From contig NC_073695.1 of the NCBI RefSeq assembly GCF_029784165.1, positions 136,777,392-136,841,391 on the forward strand: 64,000 nt of DNA. Direction: 5' to 3'. Position 1 is the first letter of the stretch; every line of letters starts with the position of its first letter. Below are positions 23,969-35,148 of the stretch, piece by piece. The notes below the pieces were generated by a model. The model worked only from the letters and a program-made list of their open reading frames with translations. It did no database searches and was not told the origin of the DNA. The stretch comes from Wyeomyia smithii. Lineage: Eukaryota > Arthropoda > Insecta > Diptera > Culicidae. The position numbers and the translations under genes are program-made.

Positions 23969-24629
23969 TCATCTGAGGACGCCTGGAAGTAGCTGTTGAG
24001 TACAGTCCACTGACGAGAAAGTGTTTGCTGTGGACGGACTTGCGGGCCAAAATCGTCCTTTTTAGGATAAGGTAGTTAATTTAAATCCGCAAGTGCCCGA
24101 ACAGAACACTTATTCTCCTGACGGCTTGGCTTGAGCGGCACCCGTTCCCTTTCCTGACGTGTCAGGACATGTTGTGTCATGCCGCAAGAAAGTTAGCAAG
24201 TCCCCCGAGTCCCACCTTCCAGAGCTCTGACAGTTTGTACCAGCAAATAATTCTCAGTGTTACGTATATCTTTAGTATGTGGTTGTATCCCGACCATATT
24301 TACTTTCTGCAAGTCGTGTAGAACTTTCACTTGTAAATTTCTTGTTTCCACAATGGTGAGTATGCGTATACTATTGTTTTGAACTTTCACTTTTTTTCAT
24401 GGCATAATCTATTAATGCGATATATTTTTTTTCTTGTATTTTAAAATTCTTAAAATGAAAAGAAAAGATTGAGCTTGAGCTTGAACGACTGCACATTTCG
24501 TAATTGCTCCTCCGTGATCTGAACTAGTGAAGTTGCATAAGGAACCACGTATATGGCTACTTGGGATCAGTTTACTTCAGTGTACAACAATTCAGTAGCT
24601 ACCGCTTTGTATGGATCACTTACGGCGCA

Positions 24630-26358
24630 CAGTGAGGCCGTTATGAAAAAAGACGGTCAAAAGTCTTTTCTCACTTTTCCTTACATTTTAGGGGTTTGAT
24701 GTCCTCGGAAGAATTTTTCAGAATACTGATTAGAATTATCTGACATTTTCTTTTTTATTTGACGAGATAATCAATTTTTATTATCGGCAAAGTTGTAGAG
24801 CTATCGATTTCATGAAACTATTTCGAAGACACAAAATTCCTATGTTTTATCTCTGTAGAAATATAACCGTTGTCTTAAAAGACTACCCTAAAACTAGTTT
24901 TTTAACTTAAATGATATCTTAACTACACGCAAAACTTTTCCTTATTACTTTAGAAGCAATAGCTCAAAATTGCCTTTTGGGTAACAAACCTATTACTTAA
25001 AAGGCAATAAAATTCTTCCCCAGTCAAGTAACAACACATACTGCCACATATTTAGCACTGTTACGGGAGTACGACTATCTAATAATGGTCGTTTCAACCA
25101 CATGCAAGATTTTTTTTTGTCGAAAACTGCTCCCTTTCCATCTCAAGCAAAAAAAAATCACACACCGTCGCATATGTTGCACATGTTACAAGTTTCTTCA
25201 ATCTCCAATTCATCCGGTGTGCGTGTATTAGTTCGCATACGGAGTAGAGAAAAAATATGACAAGAGCTGCCAAGCAGCATTTTCCCCGTCATATAGTATG
25301 CAAACGTTGATGATTTCAAAGACTTGAAATGCGTCTTGAAATGACATCACGATCTGTAAACTGCGTTAGAGAAAAACAAAAACATTCGCTTTCCTGCAAG
25401 ATATCTAAAACACATACTCATTGGTTCATGGAAACTCATTTGCACCTGTTTGAAAATACAATACTCTTGCCTAACCAGACAATATTCGCAACTTCGGCAA
25501 CTCTGGTCAGACAGTATTACATATTTCCATTTCAAGTAAACACTGGGGGACGAAACGAAAGTGTTTCTTATTAGACATTTGAGGTTGACGGTTGAGATTC
25601 TGATTATGTGTGGATGAAGGGGACAAAAATGAACCTGATCGTTGCATCAATACAAATGCAGCCAGTGAAGTCTTGCTACACATGCATTGCGGTGGGTGCT
25701 TGGCTGTATGTTCTCCTCCAGAAACACATACAAGCGGGTGGCCGTCATAATTTTTATTACTTTTTGTTTGTTACTCTTTGTGTATAATGCGCAGTCATAA
25801 GACACAATAAGTAATAAAAAATTGCCCTAAAGTAATAAAATGCTCCCCGTTTGCGTTGGGTGTACTTCTGATCGACTTGAGATGTTCTAGAAAGTTTCAG
25901 ATAATTACAAAATACGAAATTTTATAAAAAAAAAGTTAATTCTGTTCTTCTTTTTTTATAAAATTTCGTATTTTGTTATTATCTGAAGCTTTCTAGAACA
26001 TGTCAAGTCGATCAGAAGTAGTTAAGATATCATTTAAGTAAAAAAACTAGTTTTAAGGTAGTTTTTCAAAGAAAACGGTTATATTTCTACAGATATAAGA
26101 CATAGGAATTTTGAGTCTTCGGAAAAGTTTCATGAAATCAATAGCTCTACAACTTTGCCGAATACAAAAATTTAATATCTTGTAAAATAAAAAAGTTAAT
26201 TTTTTTAAGTGTAATACTAGCTTAATAAGCAATTGAATGAAAATGTCAGATAATTCTAATCAGTATTCTGAACAATTCTTCCGAAGATAATAAACCCCTA
26301 AAATGTACGGAAAAGTGAGAAAAGACTTTTGACCTTCTTTTTTCAAACGGCCCCACTG
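24630..26358. mobile_element. Foldback (long inverted repeat) element
   Basis: The left arm starts CAGTGAGGCCGTTATG (24630). The right arm ends CAAACGGCCCCACTG (26358). The arms meet near 25948, where ACTTCTGATCGACTTGA and its complement face each other around a short centre. The left arm is interrupted by the TA-flanked element at 24926-25862. There is no ORF. Such elements move by a transposase supplied elsewhere, whose class I cannot determine from the ends. Confidence 0.75.
24926..25862. mobile_element. Non-autonomous DNA element with TA target duplication
   Basis: A 937 bp insertion in the foldback arm, flanked by TA on both sides (24924-24925, 25863-25864). Joining the flanks gives TTAACTACTTCTGATCG, which occurs uninterrupted in other arms. 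Imperfect terminal inverted repeats start CAC..GCAAA and share TTATTACTTTAG.GCAAT about 20-40 bp in. A TA duplication suggests the Tc1/mariner superfamily. There is no transposase. A truncated copy lies at 16735-17306. Confidence 0.65.
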
Positions 26359-27258
26359 TAAATGATATCTTAACTACTTCTGATCGACTTGACATGTTCT
26401 AGAAAGCTTCAGATAATAACAAAATACGAAATTTTATAAAAAAAAGAAGTTGATTCTGTTGAACCAACTCCGAGATAGAGCGATTTTAAGATAAAATTAT
26501 GTCAATTTTCAAAATCAATTTTTTTTAAATTGTGAATGTTTGTGAAGTATTACTCAATGTTATTTGTTTTGGCATGTTTTGATGTACAAGTACACATATT
26601 TTTCAGAATCGGGACTCTTCGGGAAATCATTTGAGTGAAAAACTAGTTTTTGGGTAGTATTTAAGAGAACAAAGTAGTTATAAAGCGATATTTTAAAACT
26701 CTGAAAATACGAGGTTCCCGAAGAGTCCCGATTCTGAAAATATATGTACTTATACCTCAAAACATGCCAAAACAAATGACGATGAGTAATACTTCACAAA
26801 CATTCACAGTTTTAAATAATTTGATTTTGAAAATCGACAAAATTTTACCTTAAAATCGATCTATCTCGGAGTTGGCTCAACAGAATTAACTTCTTTTTTT
26901 AGAAAGTTTCGTATTTTGTTATTATCTGAAACTTTCTAGAACATCTCAAGTCGATCAGAAGTAGTTAAGATATCATTTAAGTTAAAAAACTAGTTTTAAG
27001 GTAGTCTTTTAAGAAAACGGTTATATTTCTACAGAAATAAAACATAGGAACTTTGTGTCTTCGAAATAGTTTCATGAAATCGATAGCTATACAACTTTGC
27101 GAAAATAAAAATTGATTATCTCGTCAAATAAAAAAGTAAAATGTCAGATAATTCTAATCAGTATTCTGAATAATTCTTCCGAGGACATCAAACCCCTAAA
27201 ATGTAAGGAAAAGTGAGAATAGACTTTTGACCGTCTTTTTTTCATAACGGCCCCACTG
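26359..27258. mobile_element. Second foldback copy adjoining the first
   Basis: Begins inside the arm (AAATGATATCTTAACTAC) and ends at CATAACGGCCCCACTG (27258). Its arms form an inverted repeat, 26361-26631 against 26714-26983, around an ~80 bp loop. The first foldback element abuts it at TAAATGATATC, as though it inserted into a copy of its own family. It is non-coding. Confidence 0.65.
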
Positions 27259-27342
27259 TGCGGCGCCGGCCACGTCCTTACGATCGTTAGGGTAAGGAAG
27301 GATGTTGTAAGAAAGGAAGTGTAACAGTCGTTGTTGTCGGAG

Positions 27343-27900
27343 ACCGAGTTTACGTCTGCATCCCCACGACTGCGACGGAAAGGAAGGGTTGTGTCACCGT
27401 GGTGAGTGACTGAGTCGGACAGTGTTGCGCGCGAAGTAAATTTATTGCGGAGACGTACAATAAGTATCTTTCTTGTCAGATCCTGCGGGCCTATACGAGC
27501 TGCGCGCGCGAATACACTCAACCACCGGAAGCATACATCGGCATCGGCAAACGCGAATTTTGAAAGGTATACGCGCTATTATAGAAACAACGGGGGCGAT
27601 CTTCGGCCAAACGACCAAACCGAGTTTATCTCTGCATCGTCGCGACTCCGAAAGGAATGTTTGTGTTTTTCTGTCACCGTAGTAATTGACGGAATCGAAC
27701 AATGTTGCGCGCGTAGTTTGTTTCTTACGAAAACGAACGACGAGTAACTTTCTTGCCAAACACCGCGATCCTTTGCTTACAACAACGCGATCCTTTGCCT
27801 ATTACCGAAACCCAAGTTCCTTCGAGGAAGCAAACGCACGTCGGCCGATACGGTTCTTTTGAAGGTATACATCGCGTTACCGTGATTCATGATATTCATC
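27343..27900 (+). repeat. Two diverged ~276 bp direct repeats, GC-richer than surroundings
   Basis: ACCGAGTTTACGTCTGCATC (27343) recurs as ACCGAGTTTATCTCTGCATC (27619). Later parts also align: GTGTTGCGCGCGAAGT with ATGTTGCGCGCGTAGT, and GAAAGGTATACGCGC with GAAGGTATACATCGCG. An extra small duplication, ACGCGATCCTTTGC, lies at about 27785. The frames of 105-125 codons here overlap on both strands and do not show protein similarity. Origin unknown. Confidence 0.55.
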
Positions 27901-28010
27901 GACACAACTGTACAAGACACTCGGGGGTACGACATTTCATATCGATTCTTGTTGTCAATGCGAGTGTTACCTATCAAATAGAAATTTTTTCAATAATCCT
28001 CAATAATTAA

Positions 28011-30400
28011 AAAAATACAGATGTACACATTGGCAAAAAACCTTCTTAAGTTTATTGACAAAATGCCGAGCTAGTCTTAATTATGACAGTATATAAAACC
28101 TCTGTTGGAAAACTAATAAAATCGAAAACTGTAGCATAAGATTTCAGCTATGATCAACGCTCTACTGCTAACTTTCACAAACCACACCATTACTCTTTGA
28201 ATGGAAAACATATCTTGCTAAAAAACCTCTGCTTGAAGCATGACCACCTACGACCGTGGTAATTGACGAGTTTTAGTAATGTTACGTGTTTTGTTAGTGC
28301 ATTACTAAGTTGGGTGATGAGTACACCACGAATTCCACTAAAAATCAAATGCACTTCGACGGACTATTTTTAAAGAGGATGCATCACAAATTTTTCATAT
28401 TCAAAACAGAGACTGAAATGTAGCATCCCCACAAATGGAATCGTGAAAATCAGAGAGAATAAAACGGCTTCGACTTATCCCTTTTTCATAATTCAAATCC
28501 AACGAAAAACACGAGCAAAACGTCACCATTAGTCTTATCCTTAAATTCCGTGTCCCTTCGAAACCACCGAGCTAGTGCGAGAAGCACCGCGCGGGAGAGC
28601 AACGATATTTTTACACTCGCGCTTCGTCTGCCTTTCTAAGTTCATCCTGCACTCACTCAAACAGACTTATGGCAAGCGCTAGCGTGAAACACGCTCCGCC
28701 ACTGAAAAAACATGGCTGCGCCCATGAATTTACACTTTATTAGGCGCAGCTCTGTTGCCGGATATGATTGTTAGTGGCAACCAAAATTTTTCATATCTTC
28801 CACGGATTTTAATATTGGCGTCACTTTGTCACTTGCACCGGTAGTACGAAACCGCTCTATTTCGTACCACCTTTTGTTCCATCCTTTACTCTTAATAACA
28901 CTAGGTTACGCGACGGGAAGACTGAATAAATAACAAAAAAATGGGATCGACATATTGCATATTGCACTTTTCTGAACCGTACACGACATTACAGCAACCG
29001 CTAACAATAGCGCTTGATAAATCAACCCGGGGTAACTGAAAAAGCAAACTGCACAGGTCGAGTGCTCGCACCGAACTCCTCTTAAAATAAAAAGAAAAGA
29101 TTTATGATAAATCTTCCATACTTTACTCCTAATTTGAAGTCTACGCATTGGAATTACACTTTTTTTATATCTACTTGACGTGTAGAACAGATTAGATGTA
29201 ATAGACATCTGTTTTGTCATTAGAAGCGCCACTTGGTTAATTTTCACGGTAATGAGGAAATCCACCAGACACTTGCGACTAGCTGATTTCAATTTGTTCA
29301 CAACTTTGGCAACTTGGATAGAACCTCGATTGTGGAAGCGCGGAAAACAAATGTCCGGTCGGTTGCTGCAGTATCGCGAGGATAGCCATTCTTAACACAA
29401 CAATTAAATACCACTGTTTAGTGTACGGAACAATAAGGGGCGGACGAAGAGTAATTTGAGCTGCAGGCGAAAATTAATTTAGCGCCCCCCTGCTCATCAT
29501 TGTTAAGTTTATATTATGAGAATTTCTGAACTTATTTATAGCCATGTAAACTTATTCACTGTTTAACTTGTCGGGACCTTCTTTTCATATAAATAAAAGA
29601 ACACTACTTGCCAATTTGAACTCCTGGACGGGATTGATTTATTAAAACTTAACTTAACTCTAAGTCACTTCTTAATCTCTAACTTTTACCTAATACATTC
29701 CAAACTTTCTCCTACAGTGTATTAATCTGTATAATCTTGCTTTATCTGACTAGGCGTGGCCAACGGCAATAATTTGTCATGGTATGGACTTGTGTAGTGG
29801 TAGCATGAAAGCGTCCAATTCTCACAAGCTTTCGAGCATCGGCTGATTGCATACGCGTAGGCGTATAACAATCAGCACTGTTTCAATATACTCGCGGAGT
29901 CGCTTTTCTGCTTAGCTGCATGCGATTCCGGCTTAGGTGTGTAAATAGAAAGAGAGTGAAAATGGGTCATGAGAAAAGGTGCACGCTGCTAGTTTTACTT
30001 GCAGCGCTTTGGAATTTATGAGGTGACGAAAAAGCGGGTTGAGTAAGGTTTGGGTTGTATCTCATATGACTACATGCAACTTGGTTAATTCTCAAGTGGT
30101 TGGCATGTAGGCATGAGAATCAGGATTTGTGGTGAAACATGGTTTTAGGAATTTGACTGACTTGGTAGGATTTCTTAAGTGCTTTGCATATGGTCAGTAT
30201 CGTATGCATCATTTGTTGCCAATGAAGATGTTTTGACGATCCAGCCCGTGGGAATATATTTTCCGGGTCTGTTGGAAAGTCGTTAGAAATTTGGGATTGT
30301 GGTAACCTTATAGTGTCAGGCTACACATTTTTAAAGAGGTAGGCACTGCCAGGCAGTCCTTGAGAAGTTAATATCTTGCCGAATATTCGAGTTATTATTA
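28011..30400. other. Unassigned intergenic sequence
   Basis: About 2.4 kb with no recognised element end, LINE or LTR protein, or RNA gene. The longest frame (28906-29301, minus, 131 codons) has no recognisable domain. A run of T at 30407-30420 lies just before the L2-like element. This stretch is not repeated elsewhere in the window and could be local unique DNA. Confidence 0.4.
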
Positions 30401-30729
30401 TCATTCTGTTTTTTTTTTTTCAAATTTTTCGCTCACTCATTTGGCGTCCTTCGAGAATTGACGACCAGGCGACCGCCTGCTTCGCCTTCGTCGTAATCCT
30501 CCCCTGAGGACAGTTGTTGAACTTTTGTTTTGACGGTGAGCATGGTAGCTTATGTACCACTAGTGTTCTGATAAAAAAGCTTTTTTTGTGTGTGAAATCA
30601 AGTGCTTTAGGTGATCTAGTGCTAGTGATCCGACGGCAAAATTGGATATCTCAACAGATAAGTAGAAGTGTCTTTGCATGCCTTCAGTTTATTCTGTTTT
30701 TTACCGATTTATTTTATACCAGCGCCGAC

Positions 30730-31139
30730 CAGTGATGCCACATTTTCATCTGTATTTTGGAGCTCAAAAAATCTTATCTCCTTGGTAAAATTTGAAAAAA
30801 TCTGTAAAATAAAATCTGCATATGTACTGGACATATCCTTCTCGAAAAAAAATGCAATATAGCTCATTTAACATTTTTTCCGCGAATTCATTCATGCACA
30901 CGTTTATGCGTAGCATATGAATATAATAAAACCTCCGACACGTTCCACCACATTCGAGTTAATTTATATTTTTCAACTATATAAAGAAGTTTAATTTACG
31001 ACCCTATGAAAACCAAAAAAATCTGTATAAATCTGTATTATTTCCAGAAAATCTGTAATCTGTATATGCAGATATCTGTATGAAAAATACGCAAAAAATC
31101 TGTATAAATGCAGATAAATCTGTATATGTGGAATCACTG
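30730..31139. mobile_element. hAT-type MITE
   Basis: 410 bp with terminal inverted repeats: CAGTGATGCCACAT at the left and, read inverted, CAGTGATTCCACAT at the right. It is flanked by a perfect 8 bp duplication GCGCCGAC (30722-30729 and 31140-31147). CAGTG ends and an 8 bp duplication are hAT hallmarks. The interior is AT-rich with repeated AATCTGTAT and has no ORF, so it is non-autonomous. It sits in the 5' UTR of the L2-like LINE. Confidence 0.85.
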
Positions 31140-32281
31140 GCGCCGACCAACGCATCTATGTTATATAGATGCTACGGCTGCTGATTGAAATTTCATTGTT
31201 GTGTTTTTTCATTGTTCATTTGCCATTACCCTCCGTTGCTGCTGGACGAGTCCAGCGTATTTGTCTGCAGCAGCTTCGGCTTGTTTGTAGCGTCGATAAA
31301 TGCAAATCTCAGTTTCACAGAGTTTGCACGCCCCTTACGAAAATAGCAGCGAAAGTTGTTAATGATAATGAGAATATTGAGTTTAAATGTGTTTCGTGTT
31401 TATCAGCCTGTGATGACGGTGGGAAAGATGATGTTTTGAGTTGAGTTGACAAAGATGAGAGATGCCTTATCATCTGTCTCCCAGTCGCTCACGAATAATC
31501 AACAAAATTGAAACCCAGATAAATGTTGCTGTTTCTAACGCGATCGAGACTATTTTGAAATCTGTCAGCGATTCTCTTCGTGAGAGTCTGGCAAACATTG
31601 AGACCAGTGTTGCTAGAAACCTGGATGATTTCAAAAACCATATAGTCTTAAATACCGATCGCGATAGAAATAATGGTCCAATGAACAGAAAAAGGAGTCG
31701 AAATGAGAGAATGGTTCACTCTGAATCGGACTCTAACCCCAGTAAAAGGATGTTAATAGTACGTGATGACGAGATTTTTTCGGATAGTATACCAACATAC
31801 GCGAATGTTTTAGCGGGTTCGACTGGGAGTATGTCAAATGAATTACAGAAAAAGGAAAACCGTAAGGCTCGGCCGGTCATTGTGATCAAACCGGTCGAGA
31901 CTTCGCAATCTAGTGAAGATACTAGATGTTTTTTGAAAAAAACTTTAGATCCGAAAATCCACAAAATTAGGAATTTTAGAAACGGTAAGAATGGCTCGAT
32001 AATTACAGAGTGTGCTGTAGGGGATAATGTTGAGGTTGTTAAAAAGACATAGAAAGCAACCTAGGTGAACGATATAATGCTATTATTCTCACAATCGCGA
32101 AGCCTTAGTTGAAAATTGTGGGAATAAGTGATCGATATTCCTCCGATGAATTCATAGACTTGTTAAAAAGTCAAACTGATAGCATCGGCTTTAAAAAAGT
32201 AAAGGATATTGCCGAGTATGAAAATCCACGCTTCAAATATAACAAGTATAATGTGATAATCGAAGTTGATCAAGACACTTA

Positions 32282-32545
32282 CAACAACAATATCGCACGC
32301 TTAGCCTTGGGGCTAATAGCGGTGTCGATCAACTAGATTAGTTGAGAGAATTCGTTATCGATATTGTTTTTGGCACATTTTGTATGTGTAGGATAAGTAC
32401 AACGATACACCGTGCCCCAGTGCTGAGTCGAGAAAATTTCCAGTTCGAAAAGATCCTCGACTCGATCGGGAATCGAACCCGATATCACAACCGTGTGGGA
32501 GAGCTAGCCGACCGACATCGCTAACCACAGTGCCACGGGGACCAC
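32282..32545 (-). mobile_element. tRNA-derived SINE
   Basis: 264 bp on the minus strand, flanked by the 14 bp duplication GATCAAGACACTTA (32268-32281 and 32546-32559). Its 5' part has a box-A-like TGGCACTGTGG (about 32525-32535) and a perfect box B GGTTCGATTCC (about 32468-32479), the internal RNA polymerase III promoter. It ends in a short TTG repeat instead of poly(A). The tRNA-like head could look like a tRNA gene, but the duplication and tail show it is a SINE. Family name not assigned. Confidence 0.85.
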
Positions 32546-32728
32546 GATCAAGACACTTATAACTGCCTAATTAATGCTGGAAAAGTTAGCATTGGGTGTT
32601 TTGTACGAGAGACCATAAATGTATTGCGTTGCTTTAAATGTGGCGAATTCGGTCATAAAAGCACAGAGTGTGTTAATCCTGAGACATGCTCTAAGTGCAG
32701 TGGAAAGCACAAAACATCGGAATGCGCT

Positions 32729-32971
32729 TGATCGCGCACGATAAGGGCCCGTTGTTAAAATCCACAGCAGCAAACGAACACAAAGACGGAACAGTGATAT
32801 GAAACAAAACAATAGCTGCTGCGGGTAGCACGACCAGCCGCTAGCGGCGGTGGCTGCGAGTGAACTGACTAGAATAATTTTATTGTCTGTTTCTTCTGAT
32901 CATTTCAACTTAGAATAATGGGATTAGATCACTGGCTGGGGAACTGCGACAAATTACGTTCTGCCGCAACA
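32729..32971 (-). repeat. TRIM 3' LTR
   Basis: 243 bp, nearly identical to 33880-34121 with a few differences (for example GATAAGGGCCC versus GATAGGGCAC). On the minus strand it reads TGTTGCGGC...GCGCGATCA. Confidence 0.85.
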
Positions 32972-33377
32972 TAGTCCTCCCCAAAACCGAAGGTTTTCAA
33001 ATATGGTAAACAATCAAACAGCGGGTTGGCTAAATTCTGCTACTGGTGAGCGACGCATATTGAACGGTGGATGTCCGCTGGAACGTACGATACAACCCAA
33101 GTCTGACCGTATGAAGTCCGAGACCTGCGCTTCCAGAAGAAATTTGCAACCGCACTACTGGCCCTTTACGGTGATGATTGCTGGTAAAATATCCTGACCT
33201 GACTCCGGATGATCCTTTCGACTGAACACTTGCTGGGTTGAATACATTCTCGGATGCTTTAAGCCTTGATGCCGTAAAGCCATCCTACTACTGCGCTGAA
33301 TCCGAGCCCGTTGAATCCAGGAGCTGAATATACTCTGCAAAGCGGCTGCAAATCGCCCACACCGGCATAGTTCCGCT

Positions 33378-33880
33378 GGGGGAATTGTTGCTAAGCGGCT
33401 GCGAAATTGCCCATACCGGCATAGCTGAAGTATCGTGAAATTTTATCCGAAGCTAGTTACAACAATGCCGCACTCTCGTTGAGTCGGCCATTGCTGTCGA
33501 ATTTGCCGGGAATCTGCACAATACTAAAAATTCACACGCGTTCTACTAGCGCGGCACCTGATCATCAGTGATGAAGTCGCGGCTAGTACCCGATGGCCAG
33601 GCTGGTATCCTGGTCACGGCACCAAATATGGGGGAATTGTTGCTAAGCGGCTGCGAAATTGCCCATACCGGCATAGCTGAAGTATCGTGAAATTTTATCC
33701 GAAGCTATTACAACAATGCCGCACTCTCGTTGAGTCGGCCATTGCTGTCGAATTTGCCGGGAATCTGCACAATACTAAAAATTCACACGCGTTCTACTAG
33801 CGCGGCACCTGATCATCAGTGATGAAGTCGCGGCTAGTACCCGATGGCCAGGCTGGTATCCTGGTCACGGCACCAAATAT
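33378..33880. repeat. 252 bp tandem duplication inside the TRIM, including its primer-binding site
   Basis: 33378-33629 and 33630-33880 are near-identical (one-base difference), both starting GGGGGAATTGTTGC and ending CACCAAATAT. A more diverged partial third copy of the start (AAGCGGCTGC.AA..GCCCA.ACCGG) lies at about 33338-33370. The outer boundary coincides exactly with the LTR junction. Confidence 0.9.
33860..33876 (-). promoter_or_regulatory. Primer-binding site for tRNA-His (inferred)
   Basis: On the minus strand, TGGTGCCGTGACCAGGA follows the 5' LTR after three bases (TAT). It is complementary to a tRNA 3' end ...TCCTGGTCACGGCACCA. The acceptor strand TCACGGCA pairs with GCCGTGA, the conserved start of metazoan tRNA-His. 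The tRNA identity comes from memory of tRNA-His. A second copy of the site lies one repeat further in, near 33609-33625. Confidence 0.65.
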
Positions 33881-34121
33881 GATCGCGCACGATAGGGCAC
33901 GTTGTTAAAATCCACAGCAGCAAACGAACACAAAGACGGAACAGTGATATGAAACAAAACAATAGCTGCTGCGGGTAGCACGACCAGCCGCCAGCGGCGG
34001 TGGCTGCGAGTGAACTGACTAGAATAATTTGATTGTCTGTTTCTTCTGATCATTTCAACATAGAATAATGGGATTAGATCGCTGGCTGGGGAACTGCGAC
34101 AAATTACGTTCTGCCGCAACA
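33880..34121 (-). repeat. TRIM 5' LTR
   Basis: 242 bp partner of 32729-32971. The element's RNA would start in this copy, since the primer-binding site lies immediately inside it. Confidence 0.85.
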
Positions 34122-35148
34122 GCGCTTTTACTGATTGTAATTGCGTAAATTGTTTAAAACATAATAATGAGTTAAAAATGAATTTGGACGCGAAACATCC
34201 AGCATCAAGTTCGCAGTGTCCAGTTTTTCGGAGACCGTTTAAAAAAAGAAAAAGCAACATGTTGTCAAGTAAATAGCAGCTGAGGAAAATGCAATGTGAG
34301 AGGAAATTGGAAATAGTTTATCTTAATATTGCTGGTTTATCCACAAATAATGTTGCTTTGCGCATCTTGTGGAAACAAAACGATTAATGTTAATAATGCT
34401 GGCTGAAACTCACATAGTGGAAGCTGATGCATTTGATCACTATAGCATTCCGGGTTATAAAGTTGCTTTTTGCCTTTCACATTCCAGCATACTGGTGGGG
34501 ACGCTAAACGAATCAGTTGAAAACAATTGGTTTCTGGAAATATCAGTTCAGAGAGGCATGACGATGGGAAATTTTGGAATAGTCTACCATTCCCCCAGTT
34601 CAAGTGACCAGCGTTTTTTGGAAATTTTAGATAACTGGTGGGAAATTTTTTTTTTTTTTGTTCATATATAAATTATTTGACACGGCACAAATACAATTTA
34701 ATGTTTAACGGCGCCAATTATATCTGGTAGCTTACTTTCTAAAGTATCTTAATAACTAAAAGCAAATTTTTTATCCTCGCTGCCGACTACGAGCTGAAAC
34801 TAAATCTTACTTAAAGCTATAATATTTTGCATTAAAAGCACTGGTTTACTGTATGATGGTTTTCATTGCGATGGATAAGCAGCATGTGTGTGTGTAATCA
34901 CGACAAGCAGTTGTTTTGGTTTTTTAGCTCCGTTTAATTTCTATTTATTTAGTGAATTTTCCATCGTTTTTCTGTAAATTTTATTACTGGTCATTCTACT
35001 CTGTGCGTGATACCACTGAACATTAAAGTTTGTACATATTTCGAAGTGTAATAGTTCTTTCGCTGCGATTTTTATTTTGCCGCTACACGCTACCGTCGGT
35101 TGTGCTCGATTCATCAATTCATCTCGCAATCAATAGACTATAGCAGTG

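Larger units (their letters stand above)
17307..25588 (+). repeat. 8.3 kb tandem duplication, unit 2
   Basis: Direct copy of 9013-17306 with scattered substitutions and indels. Examples are a 42 bp in-frame loss in the CR1-like ORF near 21742 and extra bases near 25000. The unit-2 copy runs through the right breakpoint into the rest of the TA-flanked element (to 25862), so unit 2 preserves the original right flank and unit 1 the original left flank. This is the pattern expected of a segmental tandem duplication. Confidence 0.9.
32729..34121 (-). mobile_element. TRIM (terminal-repeat retrotransposon in miniature)
   Basis: Two ~243 bp LTRs (32729-32971 and 33880-34121) starting TGATCGCG and ending GCAACA on the plus strand surround 908 bp without any retroelement ORF. 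A 5 bp duplication GCGCT flanks it (32724-32728, 34122-34126). Next to the right LTR on the minus strand is TGGTGCCGTGACCAGG, a primer-binding site. Next to the left LTR is a purine tract on the minus strand (GGGGAGGA). Orientation is therefore minus. It depends on an autonomous LTR element for enzymes. It lies in frame-preserving position within L2-like ORF1. Confidence 0.85.
31169..34276 (+). pseudogene. L2-like LINE ORF1: PHD-like and CCHC zinc fingers, broken by SINE and TRIM
   Basis: Nucleic-acid-binding first protein of the LINE. Pieces: a PHD-like Cys/His segment (31240-31444; CSVDKCKSQFHRVC, KCVSCL), a central region (31462-32052), then a region that leads into VIIEVDQDTYN at 32281. 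After the SINE the frame resumes at the duplicated DQDTYN and gives knuckles CFKCGEFGHKSTEC and CSKCSGKHKTSEC. After the TRIM it resumes through the duplicated GCGCT, gives a third Cys-rich motif and a basic tail (RRPFKKRKS), and stops at 34276. Two frameshifts lie at about 31450 and 32060. ORF2 begins 12 bp later. Confidence 0.75.

Noticed and set aside
28906..29301. 131-codon minus-strand ORF as a host gene
   Set aside because: No recognisable domain, no start or splice context, and composition typical of chance frames.
32400..32545. tRNA-like sequence with box A and box B
   Set aside because: It is the head of a SINE: it has a 14 bp target duplication, a tRNA-unrelated body and a TTG tail, and cannot fold as a complete tRNA gene.
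34646..34890. Separate 5'-truncated I-like insertion
   Set aside because: It is the 3' end of I-like copy 2, separated from the rest by the CR1-like element; order and bases match copy 1 across the join at 34890/39282.
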